Shown: piece by piece, positions 23,334-31,969 of the stretch | How positions within the stretch are numbered: the stretch's first letter is position 1 | How the letters are laid out: the number at the start of each line of letters is the position of its first letter | From: Thermoplasmata archaeon | Lineage (GTDB): Archaea > Thermoplasmatota > Thermoplasmata > Methanomassiliicoccales > Methanomethylophilaceae | Direction: 5' to 3' | Length of the DNA stretch: 37,179 nucleotides | NCBI GenBank assembly: GCA_030539515.1 | Contig: JAUNXZ010000002.1 | Coordinates: 1 to 37,179 of the forward strand | Notes under the pieces: model-generated | Seen by the model: only the letters and a program-made list of their open reading frames with translations | The model's database searches: none | Told to the model about the DNA's origin: nothing | Made by a program: the position numbers and the translations under genes

Positions 23334-24557
23334 TCGTGGTTCGTGATAGTCAATCGCCAATACGTCGAGGGCGGTGACGACGCACTTGATTCCCAGCCTC
23401 TCGGAGAAGTTGGGCTGCGTGCGGCCGTCGTCCCCGGACACGAACTCCTTGACGTAGGTCCCCGAGTCCGTCTCCAGCTGGAGGTCGAACCCGTCCTCGT
23501 CGAAGCAGTCCGCCGTCACCCAGTGGATCGTCCTCTTCCTGACCAGGTCGGCCCTTCTGTGCTCGACCCGGCGTGGAGTCCTCTGGTTTATATCGGCGTC
23601 CTTGAACGATAAGGCGGTGTCAACTACTGCCTGTTTATTAACTTTACCCTCCGCCTTAACGCGCACGCGATAGGTCTTGTTGGCGGCCGCTCCCTTGTAG
23701 CGCTCCACCGCCTCCCTCTGCGCGAAGTGCAGCGAGTTGAACGCGGCCATCTCCCCGGAGGCGCGCTCCGCGAGCTCGTCGAGGTCGATGAACCTGTTCT
23801 TCGGCTGGCTGATTTCCAGCACGAACGGCCTCCCGTCCCCCAGCATGCAGGCGTCGATGTCCTCGCGGCCCATGCCGTGGAAGAAGTGCTCGGTCCCGCC
23901 GGTCATCTCCAGCGCCACGTCGCCGATGATCTCCTGGACGGAGGTCTCGTACATCTTGCCCTTGCCGTGGCAGTGGGGGCAGCCCTTGCCGTGGCACTCC
24001 CTGCAGGGCCAGACGGTCTGCGGGATCTCGCGGCTGTACTTGTTGTAGCGCCCGGCGATGAAGATGGGCGCGATGTCCAGCGTGACCTCGCCGAAGCGGG
24101 TGTCCACCAGGGCGACGACCTGGGGGCTCTTGAACTCCACCGGGCGGTGGATCATGGGCAGTGCCAGCTTCCCGATCTCGCGGTTGAGCTCGGACTTGAT
24201 GGCCTCGGGGCTGTCCAGCCCGTACTTCTCCCACAGGGCCTTCTCGGCCTGGACGATGGAGGGCTCCACCCTGGTTCCGACCAGGAAGTTCTCGGACTCC
24301 ACCCCGTTGACGGCTTCCGCCACGTTCTCGGCGAACCTGGGCATGAGGTCGAAGACGCCCTCGCACAGGGGGCACACGTCGCTCGCGGGGAGGTCCTCCC
24401 CGCCCTCGGCGAGCGCCTCGCGGACCATGCGCCCGCGCACGTCGTTGGTCATGCCGCTGCCGACCTTGCCGAACATGCGGCCCAGGCAGCGGTCGCACAG
24501 CCCCTCGGACGCCAGCCCGCGGGCGGCGTCGATCCTCTCGGAAATCCAATCCTCCAT
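23334..24557 (-). CDS. pus10: tRNA pseudouridine synthase Pus10
   Basis: 407 residues, close to the usual archaeal length. It makes pseudouridine 54 and 55 in tRNA. The N-terminal zinc-binding part has CDRCLGRMFG and CPLC; CRECHGKGCPHCHGKG (about 185-200) is a second metal-binding stretch. The catalytic segment is GREDIDACMLGDGRPFVLEI with Asp in the DID triplet. The family's C-terminal strand TALDVLAID is followed by YHEP and then codon CGA (23334-23336). The standard code would add 18 residues overlapping L21e and end at 23277. ATG 24557 is eight bases past the KH gene stop. Confidence 0.92.
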
Positions 24558-24565
24558 GGTATCAC

Positions 24566-25114
24566 TCACAGGTCGAATCCCATCTCGGCGATCCTGAGGC
24601 GGGGGCGCTGGCTCTCGAGGTAGTGGTACACGGTGGCGTGCTCGCTCCCCTGGAGGATGAGCTCCACCGCGTGCTTCGCCACGGGAAGCGATATGGAGTT
24701 GCCGATGAGGCCCACGGTGTTGCCGTAGATCACCATGTCGCACCCGGTGAGGTCCTCGATGATGCGGCGGGTCTTCCCGTCCTTGCCGATGAGCCTCCCG
24801 CGGATCCTGTTCATCTGGTTGGTCCTCTCTCCGACGAACTCCTTCAGGTCCACGACCTCCAGGTACTCGTCGTCCTCGAACAGCCTCATGGCCTTCTCGG
24901 GGTTGAATCCCCTGCCCACGGCCTTGATGACATCCATGAGCTGGAGCGCCTTGAGGGGGTCCTCCAGCTCCACGTCGTCGTGGAGGATGACCTCGCCCTC
25001 CTCGGTGTCCACGTCAATCTTGATTCCGGATATGCTCTGGAGGGTCTTCTTGACCTCCCCGTTCTTCCCGATGAGGGTCCCCACTCTGTCGGAGGGTATC
25101 CTGATGGACCTCAT
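24566..25114 (-). CDS. KH-domain protein, Dim2/Pno1-like
   Basis: 182 residues with two KH domains: the first has GKNG at about 17-20 (in GTLIGKNGEVKK), the second GKDG at about 110 (in GRLIGKDGKTRR). Dim2/Pno1 binds near the 3' end of small-subunit rRNA and works with Dim1/KsgA and the Rio kinases in late maturation, which fits this operon containing both. The ATG overlaps the Rio1 stop (ATGA at 25111-25114). Confidence 0.92.
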   Translation of the reverse strand: MRSIRIPSDRVGTLIGKNGEVKKTLQSISGIKIDVDTEEGEVILHDDVELEDPLKALQLMDVIKAVGRGFNPEKAMRLFEDDEYLEVVDLKEFVGERTNQMNRIRGRLIGKDGKTRRIIEDLTGCDMVIYGNTVGLIGNSISLPVAKHAVELILQGSEHATVYHYLESQRPRLRIAEMGFDL

Positions 25115-25917
25115 TCCTCTTCATCCTCCTCGTCGTCGTCATCGTCCTTGCCGTTGACGGTCTCCTCGAAGACGATCTTGTCGTCTATGACGTCGGCGTC
25201 CCTCTTCCTGAAGAACGCGTTGACGTTGCGAATGTCACGCTCCAGAAGCTCCTTCGCGTTGTAGTTGTCGGTGGTCATGGCCTGCCCGACGTCGATCATG
25301 ATCGGCTGCCCGTCCTTCATCAGGATGTTGTACTCGCTCAGGTCCCCGTGGACCAGGTGGGCGTCCTTCCAGCCGTCGATGATGAACGAGATGACCTCGT
25401 CGTACGTCTCGGTGGGATCGTCGAGCACCACGTCCTTGAGCTGCGGGGCCGGGCCGCTCTCGTCGCCGATGAACTCCATGAGCAGGCAGTTCTGCTGGAA
25501 CGTGATGGGCTCCGGAACGGGTATGCCGGCGTCGGCGTACCTGGCGAGGTTCTTGAACTCCTTGTTGACCCAGGTGTAGATCATGCGCCACCTGTTGCCG
25601 GTGGCTCCCCTGAATCTCGGATCCCCCTCGATGTACCTGGCGACGCGCTTGAACGTGGAGGTGGAGGTCCTGAAGATCTTGAGGGCCATTCCGTCGCCGT
25701 CCTCGTCGGTGGCGTAGAAGACGTTGCCCTCCTTGCCGGTGGACACCGGGTAGTGGACCATGTCGATGTACCCGGAGGTCATCATGTCGTAGATGGTCAG
25801 CAGGGTCTTCCTGTCGAAGACCTCGGCGTCCGTCTGGCGCTCGTCGCCGGTGCGGTTCGTCTTCAGGGCGTCCACATGCCTCTCGAGGTACGCGTACGCC
25901 TCCTCGTAGGAGGTCAT
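25111..25917 (-). CDS. rio1: Serine kinase/ATPase Rio1
   Basis: 268 residues. RIO kinase motifs: the P-loop STGKEGNVFYA, the invariant Lys in ALKIF, the catalytic HGDLSEYN (190-197) and metal-binding IDVGQ (Asp209). The C-terminus is an acidic tail, DDDDDEEDEEE. It acts in late 30S maturation. It starts nine bases after the eIF1A stop. Confidence 0.94.
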   Translation of the reverse strand: MTSYEEAYAYLERHVDALKTNRTGDERQTDAEVFDRKTLLTIYDMMTSGYIDMVHYPVSTGKEGNVFYATDEDGDGMALKIFRTSTSTFKRVARYIEGDPRFRGATGNRWRMIYTWVNKEFKNLARYADAGIPVPEPITFQQNCLLMEFIGDESGPAPQLKDVVLDDPTETYDEVISFIIDGWKDAHLVHGDLSEYNILMKDGQPIMIDVGQAMTTDNYNAKELLERDIRNVNAFFRKRDADVIDDKIVFEETVNGKDDDDDEEDEEE

Positions 25918-25926
25918 GGGGGGCCC

Positions 25927-26256
25927 TCAGAATATGTCGAGGTTCTTGGGAACCTTGCCCCTCTTGCTGAGGTTGACGGCCTGCGTGCGGGTGTACCTGA
26001 AGCGGACGTCGCACTTGTCCGGCTGGAAGTCCCAGACGGACACGATGAGGAGGTCGCCCTCCCTTATCCACATCCTCTTCTTGATCTTCCCGGGGATGCG
26101 GCCGACGCGGGAGACCCCGTCCTCGCACATGACCTTGATCTTGGAGGCGCCGAGCAGCTGGTCAGCTATCCCGAACATCTCGTTCTCCTTGACATTCGGC
26201 AGACGGACGCGCGTGACATCCGCATCCGGGCTCTCCAGCGGCTGGTTGTCTACCAT
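25927..26256 (-). CDS. eif1a: Translation initiation factor aIF1A
   Basis: 109 residues with an S1-like OB fold: EMFGIADQLLGASKIKVMCEDGVSRVGRIPGKIKKRMWIREGDLLIV is highly characteristic. The first gene of the operon; ATG 26256 is preceded by GAGTGATC. Operon order downstream is rio1, KH protein, pus10, L21e, rpo4, DUF655, ksgA. Confidence 0.96.
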   Translation of the reverse strand: MVDNQPLESPDADVTRVRLPNVKENEMFGIADQLLGASKIKVMCEDGVSRVGRIPGKIKKRMWIREGDLLIVSVWDFQPDKCDVRFRYTRTQAVNLSKRGKVPKNLDIF

Positions 26257-26291
26257 GTGATCACTCTTGAAGTGCCCATGAAGAGAGATAG

Positions 26292-26300
26292 TATTTAAAA
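26292..26300 (-). promoter_or_regulatory. TATA box of the eIF1A-ksgA operon
   Basis: TTTTAAATA on the minus strand, about 40 bases before ATG 26256; transcription would start near 26270. I see no other equally strong TATA box inside the eight-gene operon. Confidence 0.75.
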
Positions 26301-26307
26301 GGTTTTA

Positions 26308-26327
26308 CGGAGGGGGAATCCCCTCCG
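26308..26327 (-). terminator. Hairpin after metallopeptidase gene 1
   Basis: CGGAGGGG and CCCCTCCG form a perfect 8-bp stem with a four-base loop, 13 bases beyond the minus-strand stop at 26341 and just before the eIF1A promoter. On the minus strand it is followed by TAAAACCTTTT. Confidence 0.65.
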
Positions 26328-26340
26328 CGATGACGGTTTC

Positions 26341-28095
26341 TCAGGACGACGAGTATCCGTCGAGGATCTCGAGGACCTTGTTCAGCACGGAGATCGCGTT
26401 GGACGAGGTCAGCATGTTGGACAGCCCGGCGGCCTCCACGGCGGCGACGTACCCGTCGTAGCCGGTCTGGAAGACCAGCGTCGTGTACGCGGTCCTGGCG
26501 GCGTCCACATCCTCGCACGCGATGGTGAAGATCTCCAGCGCGTTCAGCCCGGACGTCACGTAGCTGACGATGTACCCGGGCCCGGTGTAGATGTTGTTCC
26601 ACAGGCACCACTCCAGCCCCTCGAATATGGAGGTCTGCGTCACGCCGGCCGCGGCCATCACGTCGTTGACGTACGTCTCGTTCAGCAGCTCGACGGTCAG
26701 CTCGGTGCCGGAGGCCTCCATCTTGTAGACCATGTTCTCGAACACGGCCGTCATGGCGAGGCTCGCGGTGTTCGAGACGGTGTCGGCGATGCCGTTGACC
26801 GTCAGGGCGTCCCCGGAGCTCCCGATGTACGTCGACGCGTCCGCGTAGAGGAGCATCTCCAGCCCCTGGGAGTGGATCTCGTCGATGTCGTAGCAGGAGG
26901 TCATCGTCTCGTTCAGGGACATGTGGGATGCGTGGCCGAACTCGTGCACCAGCGAGGAGTACGCGTCCCATCCGGTGTACCCGGAGATGTACATCAGGGC
27001 GGTGTTCTCGGTGTAGAGGTGGAACGTGACCCCGGCGCTCACCTGGTCGTCGTTCACGTCCTCGATCACGAAGTGCCCCGCGGAGTCCATGGCGTCCACC
27101 AGCTCGGAGAAGCTCATGCCGCTGCTCTCCGGGACGTAGGAGTCCAGGTCGGACACGAACGCCTTCAGGTACTCCAGCTTCTGGTCGTACGTCAGGCCCT
27201 CCATCCAGTCCAGGTTGTCCTCCGAGAGGGACGACTCCTTGGCGAGGGACTCGGCCGTGTCGGACACCTCGTTGAGCTTGGTGACGATGTCGAGCAGCGA
27301 GGAGATGTCGTCCGGCGAGTAGTCCCTGCCGTACAGCTTCTCGTAGGAGTACTCCATGTAGTCGTCGTACCCGTAGAGCACGGCGAGGTCGTTGCGGACC
27401 TCCACGAGGTCGATGTAGAGCTCCACCCTCTCGTTCAGGAACTGGCTGTAGACCATGTAGTAGATCACGCTGTAGGTGTAGTACGAGATCTGCCCGTTGG
27501 AGTAGGCGGTCGCCGCCGACTCCGCCGTCCACGTCCGGCCGCCGTACGTGACCTCTACGCCGGAGAAGTCCAGCTGGTAGAACGTGTTCTCCAGCGTGCT
27601 CTCCTCGGTCAGGAGGGCGGTCTCCTCGGCGGTGACGTCGCTGTACCCCCTGAACATGTCGGGGGTGGCCTCCAGCAGGTAGACCGCTTCCGTCACCTTC
27701 TCGCCGCAGGCGCCGTCCAGGCCGTCCTCCACCGTGGTGTAGAACTGCCTGGCGGCGGTGGACCCGAGGGTGTTCCAGATCGCGTACTCCTCGGCCTCCC
27801 CCGTGGGGTCCTGGTAGTACTCGACGGTGGCGTAGGAGGCCCAGTCGATGATGTAGAGGAGCTCGTTGTACACCGTGATGATGGCGTCCGCCATCTCCTC
27901 CACGGTGAGCGACGAGTCGGCGAGCGTGGCCGAAAGGGAGTCGATGTCCGAGGCGTAGGCCTCGGACACCTCCGAAGCGGAGGGGAGGTCGTACCCCCCG
28001 CTCCCGCTCCCGCGGTCCTGCAGGACGATGTACGCCCCTACGCCCGCGACTACGATGATGGCCGCCACCAGGACGGCCAGGATCTTGGAGTTCAT
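26341..28095 (-). CDS. Exported M3-like zinc metallopeptidase 1
   Basis: 584 residues. A hydrophobic segment (about 4-24) anchors or exports the protein; the rest is extracytoplasmic, acidic and rich in Tyr, Ser and Thr. The active site is LVHEFGHASH (His384, Glu385, His388), with downstream DIDEIHSQGLEML supplying the third ligand as in oligoendopeptidase F-type (M3B) enzymes, whose usual size it matches. It should cut peptides outside the cell. It is the most divergent of three tandem paralogues. A GGTGCGGGTGG stretch lies upstream of ATG 28095; the 54-base gap to the next copy holds GATAT as a weak promoter candidate. Confidence 0.85.
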   Translation of the reverse strand: MNSKILAVLVAAIIVVAGVGAYIVLQDRGSGSGGYDLPSASEVSEAYASDIDSLSATLADSSLTVEEMADAIITVYNELLYIIDWASYATVEYYQDPTGEAEEYAIWNTLGSTAARQFYTTVEDGLDGACGEKVTEAVYLLEATPDMFRGYSDVTAEETALLTEESTLENTFYQLDFSGVEVTYGGRTWTAESAATAYSNGQISYYTYSVIYYMVYSQFLNERVELYIDLVEVRNDLAVLYGYDDYMEYSYEKLYGRDYSPDDISSLLDIVTKLNEVSDTAESLAKESSLSEDNLDWMEGLTYDQKLEYLKAFVSDLDSYVPESSGMSFSELVDAMDSAGHFVIEDVNDDQVSAGVTFHLYTENTALMYISGYTGWDAYSSLVHEFGHASHMSLNETMTSCYDIDEIHSQGLEMLLYADASTYIGSSGDALTVNGIADTVSNTASLAMTAVFENMVYKMEASGTELTVELLNETYVNDVMAAAGVTQTSIFEGLEWCLWNNIYTGPGYIVSYVTSGLNALEIFTIACEDVDAARTAYTTLVFQTGYDGYVAAVEAAGLSNMLTSSNAISVLNKVLEILDGYSSS

Positions 28096-28149
28096 GCGCT
28101 GTCCACCCGCACCTGCGATATCAGCCTTCGTATCGTCCCTTCGGATTCC

Positions 28150-29904
28150 TCACGACGACGCGAGCATCTGCGCCACGTACGTCTTGAAGTACTCGACGAT
28201 CTTGGACGCGTTGTCCGCCTCCAGCATGTTCGAGAGGCCGCAGGACGTGATCGTGTTGACGTAGCCGTCGTCCACGCCCTGGTAGAGCACGGACAGGTAC
28301 AGGTCGATCCCCTTGTCCAGGTCCTCGTTGGCGGTCATGAAGATCTCGAGCGAGTTGAGCACCGAGGTCACGTAGCTCACGTAGTATCCCGGGGAGGCGA
28401 ACATGTGGCCGACCTGAGCCCAGTAGAGCCCGGTGTCGAAGACGGTCGTCAGCGGGTAGTCCGCGTCCAGCGTGCTCCTGAAGTGGTCGTTGAGCGAGTC
28501 CACGGTCAGCTTCGTGCCGGACGCCTCGGTGGTGTACGCCCAGATCTCCAGCTCGGCCACCGCGCTCCCCATGTACAGGGTGTTGGCGAAGTTCGCGAAG
28601 ACGAGCGCGGTGAAGTTGCTCGAGAGGTCGCCGATGTACTCGGACGCCTTGACGCACATCAGGGCCTCGAGGGCCTGGGACTGGGTCTCGGCGATGTCGT
28701 AGCACATGTTGTTGGCCAGGGGGCTCAGGGCGGCGTCGGCGGCGTGGCCCAGCTCGTGGACCAGCGTCCTGAACGTCTCGATGTCCGAGCTCCCGATGTA
28801 CAGGACCGCGCTGTGGGCCTTGACGAGCGGCGTGGTGAACGCGCCGTTGATGCCGTTCTGCGCGTAGTTGATGAGGTTCTGGTCGACCATGTAGGTCATG
28901 AACTCGCCCATGGTGCCGTCGATGCTGCCCATGAAGGAGCCGATGGTGGAGTACATCCAGTCCGTGCCCTTCTCGGTGAGGGAGGAGAGGCTGCTGGCGA
29001 GGAACCTCTCGTCGGTGGAGATGGCGGTGATCAGGGACTGGTATGTGGAGCCGGTGGTGAGCGTAACCTGCAGGGTCTCCTGCACGTCCTGGTAGGTGTA
29101 TCCCCTGTAGAACGTGTTGTTGTAGGCGTAGTCGAGGTAGTTCCCCAGCCCGAGCTCCTGGGCGAAGTCGTTGCGGACCTCCACGAGCTGCACGTAGACG
29201 GTCGCGGCCGCGGTCAGCTGCTCCGTGTAGATGGCGCCGATGATCGTGGCCTTCTCGGTGTCTGTCAGCGTGGCGCTGGACTGCGCGGTGGAGACCGTCC
29301 AGGACGTTCCGTTGTAGGAGTACGTGTACTCCGTGGCCATGATCGTCTGGTACTGGGTGGTCAGCTGCGTGTCCTGGGCCTTGAGCTGGAGCGCGGTCTC
29401 CCCGAGGGGGATGTAGTTCCTGATGTCGGAGACCTTCAGGTCCGTGTAGCCTATGGCGGTCTCCACGAGGTCCGCGCGGTCCCCGGAGAGGGCGTTGTGG
29501 AGCAGCGTCTCCAGGGAGTCGTCGTACCACTGGGCGAGCTCCGTCCAGGATGCGAACGCGGTCGCCTCGGTCGAGGGGCTGATGTAGTAGTACACGGTGG
29601 CCCAGCTGAGCCAGTCGCGCATCTCGGTCAGCCTGTCGCCGGCGGCCTGGGCGGCGGCGTTCATCTCGTCGGCGGTGCCCGACTCGATGGCCGTCGACAG
29701 CGTGTCGATGAGCGTCTGCGACTCGGTCCTGAGCGTTGTGAGGTCCGTGGGGAGCACCCTGCTCTCCTCGGAAACGGCCTCCGGGAAGGCGGACGCGCTC
29801 GGGTGGGCGCTCCCTCCGTGGCCGTTGTTGAGTGCGATGTACGCGCCGACGCCCGCTACGAGGACGATTGCCGCGACGATGATAGCTAGAATCCTTTTGT
29901 CCAT
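28150..29904 (-). CDS. Exported M3-like zinc metallopeptidase 2
   Basis: 584 residues with an N-terminal hydrophobic segment (about 5-26) and a Ser/Thr/Tyr-rich exported body. The active site is LVHELGHAAD (His383, Glu384, His387), followed by DIAETQSQALEALM. Its closest relative in the window is copy 3: both share the ESR.LP motif after the anchor, the TYSYNG/TYTYNG.TWTV strands, the YTTEASGT.LTVD stretch and the C-terminal GLSNML.(A/S)DNAS. ATG 29904 is about 25 bases from a TATA box and probably leaderless; a start further upstream would be out of keeping with the signal segment. Confidence 0.85.
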   Translation of the reverse strand: MDKRILAIIVAAIVLVAGVGAYIALNNGHGGSAHPSASAFPEAVSEESRVLPTDLTTLRTESQTLIDTLSTAIESGTADEMNAAAQAAGDRLTEMRDWLSWATVYYYISPSTEATAFASWTELAQWYDDSLETLLHNALSGDRADLVETAIGYTDLKVSDIRNYIPLGETALQLKAQDTQLTTQYQTIMATEYTYSYNGTSWTVSTAQSSATLTDTEKATIIGAIYTEQLTAAATVYVQLVEVRNDFAQELGLGNYLDYAYNNTFYRGYTYQDVQETLQVTLTTGSTYQSLITAISTDERFLASSLSSLTEKGTDWMYSTIGSFMGSIDGTMGEFMTYMVDQNLINYAQNGINGAFTTPLVKAHSAVLYIGSSDIETFRTLVHELGHAADAALSPLANNMCYDIAETQSQALEALMCVKASEYIGDLSSNFTALVFANFANTLYMGSAVAELEIWAYTTEASGTKLTVDSLNDHFRSTLDADYPLTTVFDTGLYWAQVGHMFASPGYYVSYVTSVLNSLEIFMTANEDLDKGIDLYLSVLYQGVDDGYVNTITSCGLSNMLEADNASKIVEYFKTYVAQMLASS

Positions 29905-29924
29905 CACATGGAATCGGATTGCAG

Positions 29925-29932
29925 GATATAAG
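29925..29932 (-). promoter_or_regulatory. TATA box of metallopeptidase 2
   Basis: TTATATCC on the minus strand, 21-28 bases from ATG 29904, consistent with a leaderless mRNA. Confidence 0.65.
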
Positions 29933-29961
29933 CGGGCATGGGCGGGAAGCGGTTTCCGGGA

Positions 29962-29982
29962 CCCCGGGGGACGCCCCCGGGG
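29962..29982 (-). terminator. Long GC hairpin after metallopeptidase 3
   Basis: CCCCGGGGG and CCCCCGGGG are perfect 9-bp arms around a three-base loop, 16 bases beyond the stop of copy 3. Its core resembles the hairpin after the metY gene (35964-35980). No U-tract follows. Confidence 0.55.
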
Positions 29983-29998
29983 CCCCATGCCGGGTTTA

Positions 29999-31762
29999 TC
30001 AGGACGGGGACTGCGCCGCGATCAGCGCGTCCACGTACGCCTTCAGGTTCTCGAGCACCTTCGAGGCGTTGTCCGAGTCGAGCATGTTGGAGAGCCCGAC
30101 GGCCGTCACGGTGTTGACGTACCCGTCGTCGATGGTCTGGTAGAGGATGTACTTGTACATCTCGACCCCCTGGTCCCAGTTCTCGCTGGCGGTGTTGAAG
30201 ATCTCCATCGCGTTGAGGACCGAGGTCACGTAGCTGACGTAGTACCCGGGGGCCCTGAACAGGTGGCCCACGCTGGCCCAGTGGAGGCCGGAGTCCATCC
30301 TCGTGTCGATGACGACGCCCGTGGCCTCCTGGATGGCCGCGTAGTGCTCGCAGAGCGCATCCACCGTCAGCGTCGTGCCGGATGCCTCGGTGGTGTACGC
30401 CCAGATCTCCAGGTCGGTGACGGCGCTGCCCATGTACAGGGTGTACATGACGTTCAGGAGGAAGTTGGCGGTGTAGGTGTCCGACAGCTCGCCGATGTAG
30501 TCCGACGAGGAGAGGCAGAACAGGCCCTCCAGGGCCTGGGACTGGATCTCGGCGATGTCCATGCATTCGGACCCGTACGAGACGGTCAGGGCCGCGTCGG
30601 CGGCGTGGCCCATCTCGTGGACCATCGTGGTGAACAGCGTGTAGTCGGCGTAGCCGATGTAGACCACGGCGCTGTGCTCCGCCCTCAGGTTGGTCGTGAA
30701 CCCTCCCGCGATCCCGTCGCCCGAGGTGTAGACGAGGCCGTTGTCCTCCATGTACTTCACGAACTCGGACATCGTCCCGTCGATCGTCTCCGTGAACGAT
30801 TCGAGCGTGGAGTAGTTCCAGTCCTGTCCGTATGTGGAGATGGCGTCGAGGTCCTTTGTGCTGAACGTGCCGTCGGTGAACGCCGACCTCAGAGAGTCGA
30901 AGACCGATGCGGAGGTGAGCGTGGTCTGCAGGACGTCCGAGACGTCCGAGTAGGTGTATCCCCTGCCGTACAGGGCGCTGTAGGAGTAGTCCAGGTAGTT
31001 TTCGTACCCGAGGGCCTGCGCCAGATCGTTGCGGACGCCGACGAGCTCGACGTAGACCTCGGCGGCGTCGGTGTACTTCGCGTTGTAGATGCCGGCGCGT
31101 ATCTCGGCCTTCTGCTCGTCGGTCAGCGTGGTGCTGGAATCGACGGAGTCCACCGTCCAGGTCCTGCCGTTGTAGGTGTAGGTGTAGTCCGTGGAGACGA
31201 CCGTCGTGTACTGGGTGGTGAGCTCGGTCTCCTTGGACCTGAGCTCCTGGACCGACTCGCTCTCGGGCGCGTAGCTCTCGATCTCGGTCAGGGACGCCCC
31301 GGCCGCGGTGATCGCGGCCTTGACGTTGTCCGCGTTGTCGCCGCCGACGGCCTCGTGCATGGCCGTCATCATGGCGTCCACGTACCAGCTGACGATCTCG
31401 TTCCACGAGGTGTAGGCGGACTCGTACGTCGTCGGGTCCATGTTGTAGTAGACGGTGGCCCAGGCGCGGACCTCCGAGAACGCCGATGCGACGCTGTACA
31501 GGTCGGTTATGCCCTGGGCGATCTCGTCGGACGTGCCGGTGGCGGCCAGCGCCGTGAACTGGTCGATGAGCGCCTGCGCGCTCGCCCTCTCCGCGTCGGG
31601 ATCCGACGGGAGCTCCCTGCTCTCCTGCGTCACCGTCTCCGGGAACGCGGTGGCGTGGGGCTGCTCGTCGTCGTCGCCGTTGTTCATGGCGACGACCACG
31701 CACGCGGCCGCCGCAACGATGACGACGGCCGCGATGATCAATGCCAGATTCCTCTTTTCCAT
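29999..31762 (-). CDS. Exported M3-like zinc metallopeptidase 3
   Basis: 587 residues, the first transcribed of the tandem copies. It has an N-terminal hydrophobic segment (about 6-26), an acidic spacer (NNGDDDEQ) and an exported body. The active site is MVHEMGHAAD (His382, Glu383, His386), followed by DIAEIQSQALEGLF. It is clearly paralogous to copy 2 over its whole length. ATG 31762 follows GAGGAAG and a TATA box 19-28 bases upstream. Role: probably extracellular peptide breakdown or surface protein processing; substrate unknown. Confidence 0.85.
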   Translation of the reverse strand: MEKRNLALIIAAVVIVAAAACVVVAMNNGDDDEQPHATAFPETVTQESRELPSDPDAERASAQALIDQFTALAATGTSDEIAQGITDLYSVASAFSEVRAWATVYYNMDPTTYESAYTSWNEIVSWYVDAMMTAMHEAVGGDNADNVKAAITAAGASLTEIESYAPESESVQELRSKETELTTQYTTVVSTDYTYTYNGRTWTVDSVDSSTTLTDEQKAEIRAGIYNAKYTDAAEVYVELVGVRNDLAQALGYENYLDYSYSALYGRGYTYSDVSDVLQTTLTSASVFDSLRSAFTDGTFSTKDLDAISTYGQDWNYSTLESFTETIDGTMSEFVKYMEDNGLVYTSGDGIAGGFTTNLRAEHSAVVYIGYADYTLFTTMVHEMGHAADAALTVSYGSECMDIAEIQSQALEGLFCLSSSDYIGELSDTYTANFLLNVMYTLYMGSAVTDLEIWAYTTEASGTTLTVDALCEHYAAIQEATGVVIDTRMDSGLHWASVGHLFRAPGYYVSYVTSVLNAMEIFNTASENWDQGVEMYKYILYQTIDDGYVNTVTAVGLSNMLDSDNASKVLENLKAYVDALIAAQSPS

Positions 31763-31780
31763 CTTCCTCGCATCGCAACT

Positions 31781-31790
31781 TGCATTTAAG
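31781..31790 (-). promoter_or_regulatory. TATA box of metallopeptidase 3
   Basis: CTTAAATGCA on the minus strand, 19-28 bases before ATG 31762. Confidence 0.55.
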
Positions 31791-31852
31791 GGGAGACGGC
31801 GGAAGCTTCGTCCGGGCCGGAAGCAAGCAGGAAGACCGCCGTTCGAATAACC

Positions 31853-31859
31853 TTATAAA
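31853..31859 (+). promoter_or_regulatory. TATA box of tRNA-Glu
   Basis: TTATAAA lies 24-30 bases upstream of the first base of the tRNA, so transcription can start directly at the mature 5' end. Confidence 0.75.
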
Positions 31860-31882
31860 CGATATCGGGATGGGTTGTTCGG

Positions 31883-31958
31883 GCTCCGGTAGTGTAGCGG
31901 CCAATCATTCGGCCCTTTCGAGGCCGACACACGGGTTCGAATCCCGTCCGGAGCACCA
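31883..31958 (+). tRNA. tRNA-Glu(TTC)
   Basis: Acceptor GCUCCGG/CCGGAGC, anticodon stem CGGCC/GGCCG with loop CUUUCGA (anticodon UUC), T-loop UUCGAAU and an encoded CCA. No intron. Confidence 0.97.
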
Positions 31959-31969
31959 TCCCTGTAAAA

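Noticed and set aside
26872-29889. Very long open frames antisense to the metallopeptidase genes
   Set aside because: Repetitive Val/Gly/Asp/Arg composition typical of antisense reading of GC-rich codons; the minus strand encodes the HExGH enzymes.
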